A stretch of DNA of 64,000 nt from SIG589 sp964566175 (GTDB taxonomy: Bacteria > Bacillota > Clostridia > Oscillospirales > Acutalibacteraceae). Where the stretch lies: positions 72,152-136,151 of the forward strand of contig CAZMHU010000001.1 in assembly GCA_964566175.1 (NCBI GenBank), written 5' to 3'. Below the pieces are notes generated by a model. It saw nothing but the letters and a program-made list of their open reading frames with translations. It was not told the origin of the DNA and did not search any database. The position numbers and the translations under genes were made by a program. Below are positions 61,993 through 64,000 of this stretch, one piece after another; position 1 is the first letter of the stretch; every line of letters starts with the position of its first letter.

Positions 61993-62721
61993 ATGAAAAT
62001 TGTAAATCTTGACACCGTTGACTCCACCAACGCCGAAGCAAAGCGCCTTGCGGCACTCGGCGAGCCGGAAGGCACTGTTATAATCGCCAATCGCCAAACC
62101 GCGGGGCGCGGACGTTTCGGTCGAAACTTCTTCTCACCCGACGACACGGGGCTTTATATGAGCATAGTTTTGCGTCCGTCCGTAAAACCGGAGAACGCCT
62201 TGCTCATAACCACAGCCGCCGCTGTTGCCGTCAGCCGCGCGGCAGATACGCTTTTCGGCGTAAATACAAGAATCAAATGGGTCAACGATATAACACTCGG
62301 TGGCAAAAAAATTTGCGGAATACTTACGGAGTCGGCACTCGACACAAAACCCGATATGCTCGCGTGGGCGGTGCTCGGTATCGGAGTTAATCTGTGTCCA
62401 CCGATCGGCGGCTTTCCGCAAGATATCGAAAACATTGCGGGCTTTCTCTGCAACGAATACCGTAAAGAGGAAAAACAGGTTTTTACGGAAAAGATAATCA
62501 CCGAGTTTTTTGCGTATTACGAAAAACTCGAAGAACGCTCATTTTTTGAAGAATATCGCTGTCGTCTTTCGATTAAAGGAAAAAAAATCAATGTTCTGCG
62601 CGGTGACACCTCGACGCCCGCCACAGCCGTTGATATTGACAAAGATTTTCACCTTATCGCCGAATATGCGGACGGCAAACGCGAAGCACTGTCAAGTGGG
62701 GAGGTCAGTATCCGACTGTGA
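61993..62721 (+). CDS. birA: Biotin-[acetyl-CoA-carboxylase] ligase, without HTH domain
   Basis: A 242-residue enzyme that attaches biotin to carboxylase carrier domains. The biotin/ATP-binding core is QTAGRGRFGRNFFSP, followed by IKWVNDITLGGKKICGIL; a C-terminal SH3-like domain is present (about 195-240). The N-terminal DNA-binding domain of bifunctional BirA is missing, so it should not repress biotin genes. The ATG at 61993 has AGGTG eight bases upstream; a GTG at 61984 is an alternative. It overlaps bioY by four bases. Confidence 0.94.
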   Translation: MKIVNLDTVDSTNAEAKRLAALGEPEGTVIIANRQTAGRGRFGRNFFSPDDTGLYMSIVLRPSVKPENALLITTAAAVAVSRAADTLFGVNTRIKWVNDITLGGKKICGILTESALDTKPDMLAWAVLGIGVNLCPPIGGFPQDIENIAGFLCNEYRKEEKQVFTEKIITEFFAYYEKLEERSFFEEYRCRLSIKGKKINVLRGDTSTPATAVDIDKDFHLIAEYADGKREALSSGEVSIRL

Positions 62722-63224
62722 AAAAAACACACGATATTACACTCACTGCGCTTTTCGCCGTAATAATCGCAATATCCGCTTTTATCAATCTTCCGTTTTT
62801 CGCAATACCGCTGACACTCCAAACTTTTACGGTAGCACTTGCCGGATTTTTTCTCCGCAAACGCAGAGGAACACTCGCGACTCTGCTCTATCTCTCAATG
62901 GGCGCGATCGGACTACCTGTGTTTTCCTCTATGCGAGGTGGCTTTTCGATACTGCTCTCCCCAACAGGCGGCTTTTTAATCGGCTTTGTGGCACTCGCAT
63001 TTTTGTGTGGTTGCGGCAAAACCGAAAAGCAACGCTTTTTATTCGCACTTTGCGGACTTCTCTTGTGCCACATTATAGGCTGTATACAATTCTCCGTCGT
63101 TTCGGGCACAAATCTTGCGGCGGCATTTTTCAGCGCGTCACTTCCCTTTATTTTCAAAGATATTTTATCCGTCTTTGGCGCACTGCTCCTTTCAAAACGT
63201 TTAAAGAAGGAACTTAAATTATGA
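62718..63224 (+). CDS. bioY: Biotin transporter BioY (ECF S component)
   Basis: A 168-residue integral membrane protein with about six helices. It is the substrate-binding S component that captures biotin, alone or with an ECF energy module (none is in the window). It has the BioY features LPFFAIPLTLQTF and SMGAIGLPVFS. The start is GTG at 62718, overlapping the birA stop; the pairing of uptake with ligation makes functional sense. Confidence 0.94.
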   Translation: MKKTHDITLTALFAVIIAISAFINLPFFAIPLTLQTFTVALAGFFLRKRRGTLATLLYLSMGAIGLPVFSSMRGGFSILLSPTGGFLIGFVALAFLCGCGKTEKQRFLFALCGLLLCHIIGCIQFSVVSGTNLAAAFFSASLPFIFKDILSVFGALLLSKRLKKELKL

Positions 63225-63874
63225 TAAAAACTTTCTATTTTGACAAGCATATTATTGTTTGCGAAAAGCCGGCGGGAATACTGTCACAGGCAGACTCTTC
63301 GCACGCACGCAACCTACCTGAAGTTTTAAAGAACGAAACCGGCTCATATTATATCGAGGCAGTACATAGGCTTGACCGACCGGTAAGCGGAGTTATGGTC
63401 TATGCAAGAAACAAAAAAGCCGCCGCAGTCCTGAGCGAAGCGGTAAAGAGTCGCAGTTTTGAAAAAGAATACCTTGCCGTTGTGCACGGTTGCCCCGAAA
63501 GTTCTTTTGGAACATACACGGATTATTTATTCAAAGACCGACAGCACTGCAAATCCTATGTCGTAAAAACACTGCGCAAGGGTGCAAAAGAGGCTGTGCT
63601 GGATTATGAGGTGCTGGAAACGGCGGGCGACCTCACGCTTGTTAAAATCCGTCTCAGAACAGGACGAACACACCAAATACGCGTTCAGTTTTCTTCACGC
63701 AATATGCCGCTCGTCGGTGACGAAAAATACGGCGGCGCGGCAGACAAATGCAACATCGCGCTTTATTCACACAAACTTGCATTTTTACATCCGCAAACAA
63801 AAAAACGGCTTGAATTCTCATCAATGCCGCCCTCTGTATATCCTTTTAACAAATTTTCGTATTTTAAGCAGTAA
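63221..63874 (+). CDS. RluA-family pseudouridine synthase
   Basis: A 217-residue RNA pseudouridine synthase of the RluA/RluD type. The catalytic aspartate is in HRLDRPVSGV; RTGRTHQIRVQF and PLVGDEKYGG are family motifs. There is no S4 domain, so it is a short form; the target uridine is unknown. Its ATG overlaps the bioY stop (ATGA), so birA-bioY-rluA is one operon. Confidence 0.94.
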   Translation: MIKTFYFDKHIIVCEKPAGILSQADSSHARNLPEVLKNETGSYYIEAVHRLDRPVSGVMVYARNKKAAAVLSEAVKSRSFEKEYLAVVHGCPESSFGTYTDYLFKDRQHCKSYVVKTLRKGAKEAVLDYEVLETAGDLTLVKIRLRTGRTHQIRVQFSSRNMPLVGDEKYGGAADKCNIALYSHKLAFLHPQTKKRLEFSSMPPSVYPFNKFSYFKQ

Positions 63875-63926
63875 AAAAGCACCGCAAAAGGGTGTCTCAC
63901 TAAGGGATTTAATTCCTTGGGAAAAG

Positions 63927-63967
63927 ATCGGCATAGTTTGGAGTGATCCGGCTATGCCGATTTTTTC
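63927..63967 (+). terminator. Intrinsic terminator of birA-bioY-rluA
   Basis: ATCGGCATAG/CTATGCCGAT stem (63927-63936 with 63952-63961) followed by six T. Nothing further is resolvable before the window edge. Confidence 0.85.
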
Positions 63968-64000
63968 GGTTCTTGGGGCAGCTCAACTGCGCCAATGAAG

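Noticed and set aside
63582..63998. A 138-residue open frame at the window end
   Set aside because: Overlaps the pseudouridine synthase gene out of frame and runs through its terminator.

Overview
The window reads as a chromosomal segment of a Gram-positive, low-to-moderate-GC Clostridia bacterium, most likely of the Oscillospiraceae/Ruminococcaceae type. This is inferred from gene content: a complete S10-spc-alpha ribosomal operon with a zinc-type S14 and a KOW (L14e-like) gene between map and infA, a glmS ribozyme, tig-clpP-clpX, DUF1540 and DUF6106 proteins, very large secreted carbohydrate-binding proteins, and promoters that repeatedly fit TTGaca-N17-TAtaaT.

Layout. 1-3050: the end of glycogen phosphorylase and a GH13 glucan hydrolase. 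3060-6540: minus-strand transport genes (ABC exporter, PnuC with an attenuator-like leader, TRIC/UPF0126 protein). 6659-6827: a self-contained tRNA-Gln(CUG) unit. 6870-10306: glmM, glmS ribozyme, glmS (UDP-GlcNAc precursor supply). 10638-16777: a 47-residue YxxP peptide followed by a 1963-residue secreted multi-module glycosidase. 16845-18207: a frameshifted processive glycosyltransferase. 18298-21663: clpX, clpP, tig. 21756-28031: a phosphoesterase, a DUF1540 protein, the lepB-rbgA-rnhB-yraN-dipeptidase-thrC run, and rplS with its leader. 28132-34728: an Lrp regulator with an aminotransferase, mtaB, a Crh-like HPr protein, a PqqD-like protein with an ABC exporter, a DUF6106 membrane protein and a lipoprotein. 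34730-43278: a two-gene operon of a 2194-residue carbohydrate-binding protein and a 610-residue hydrolase. 43470-59220: the 15.7 kb ribosomal operon. 59257-64000: HAD phosphatase, proS, acpP, birA-bioY-rluA.

How the genes work together. Most of the window is core housekeeping (translation, protein quality control, cell-wall precursor synthesis, cofactor supply). The accessory content is polysaccharide handling. Two convergent loci about 18 kb apart encode paralogous secreted systems: in one, the carbohydrate-binding array and the hydrolase are a single polypeptide; in the other they are two polypeptides joined by a TAATG stop-start overlap. The catalytic module is a clan-A-like TIM barrel that I cannot place in a numbered family.

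Regulatory RNA is the other theme. Besides the glmS ribozyme I see a possible H-type pseudoknot just before rpoA, a long structured S10 leader, a terminator-type leader before pnuC, paired hairpins before rplB, and a leader before rplS. No CRISPR array, prophage, insertion sequence or integration site was seen.
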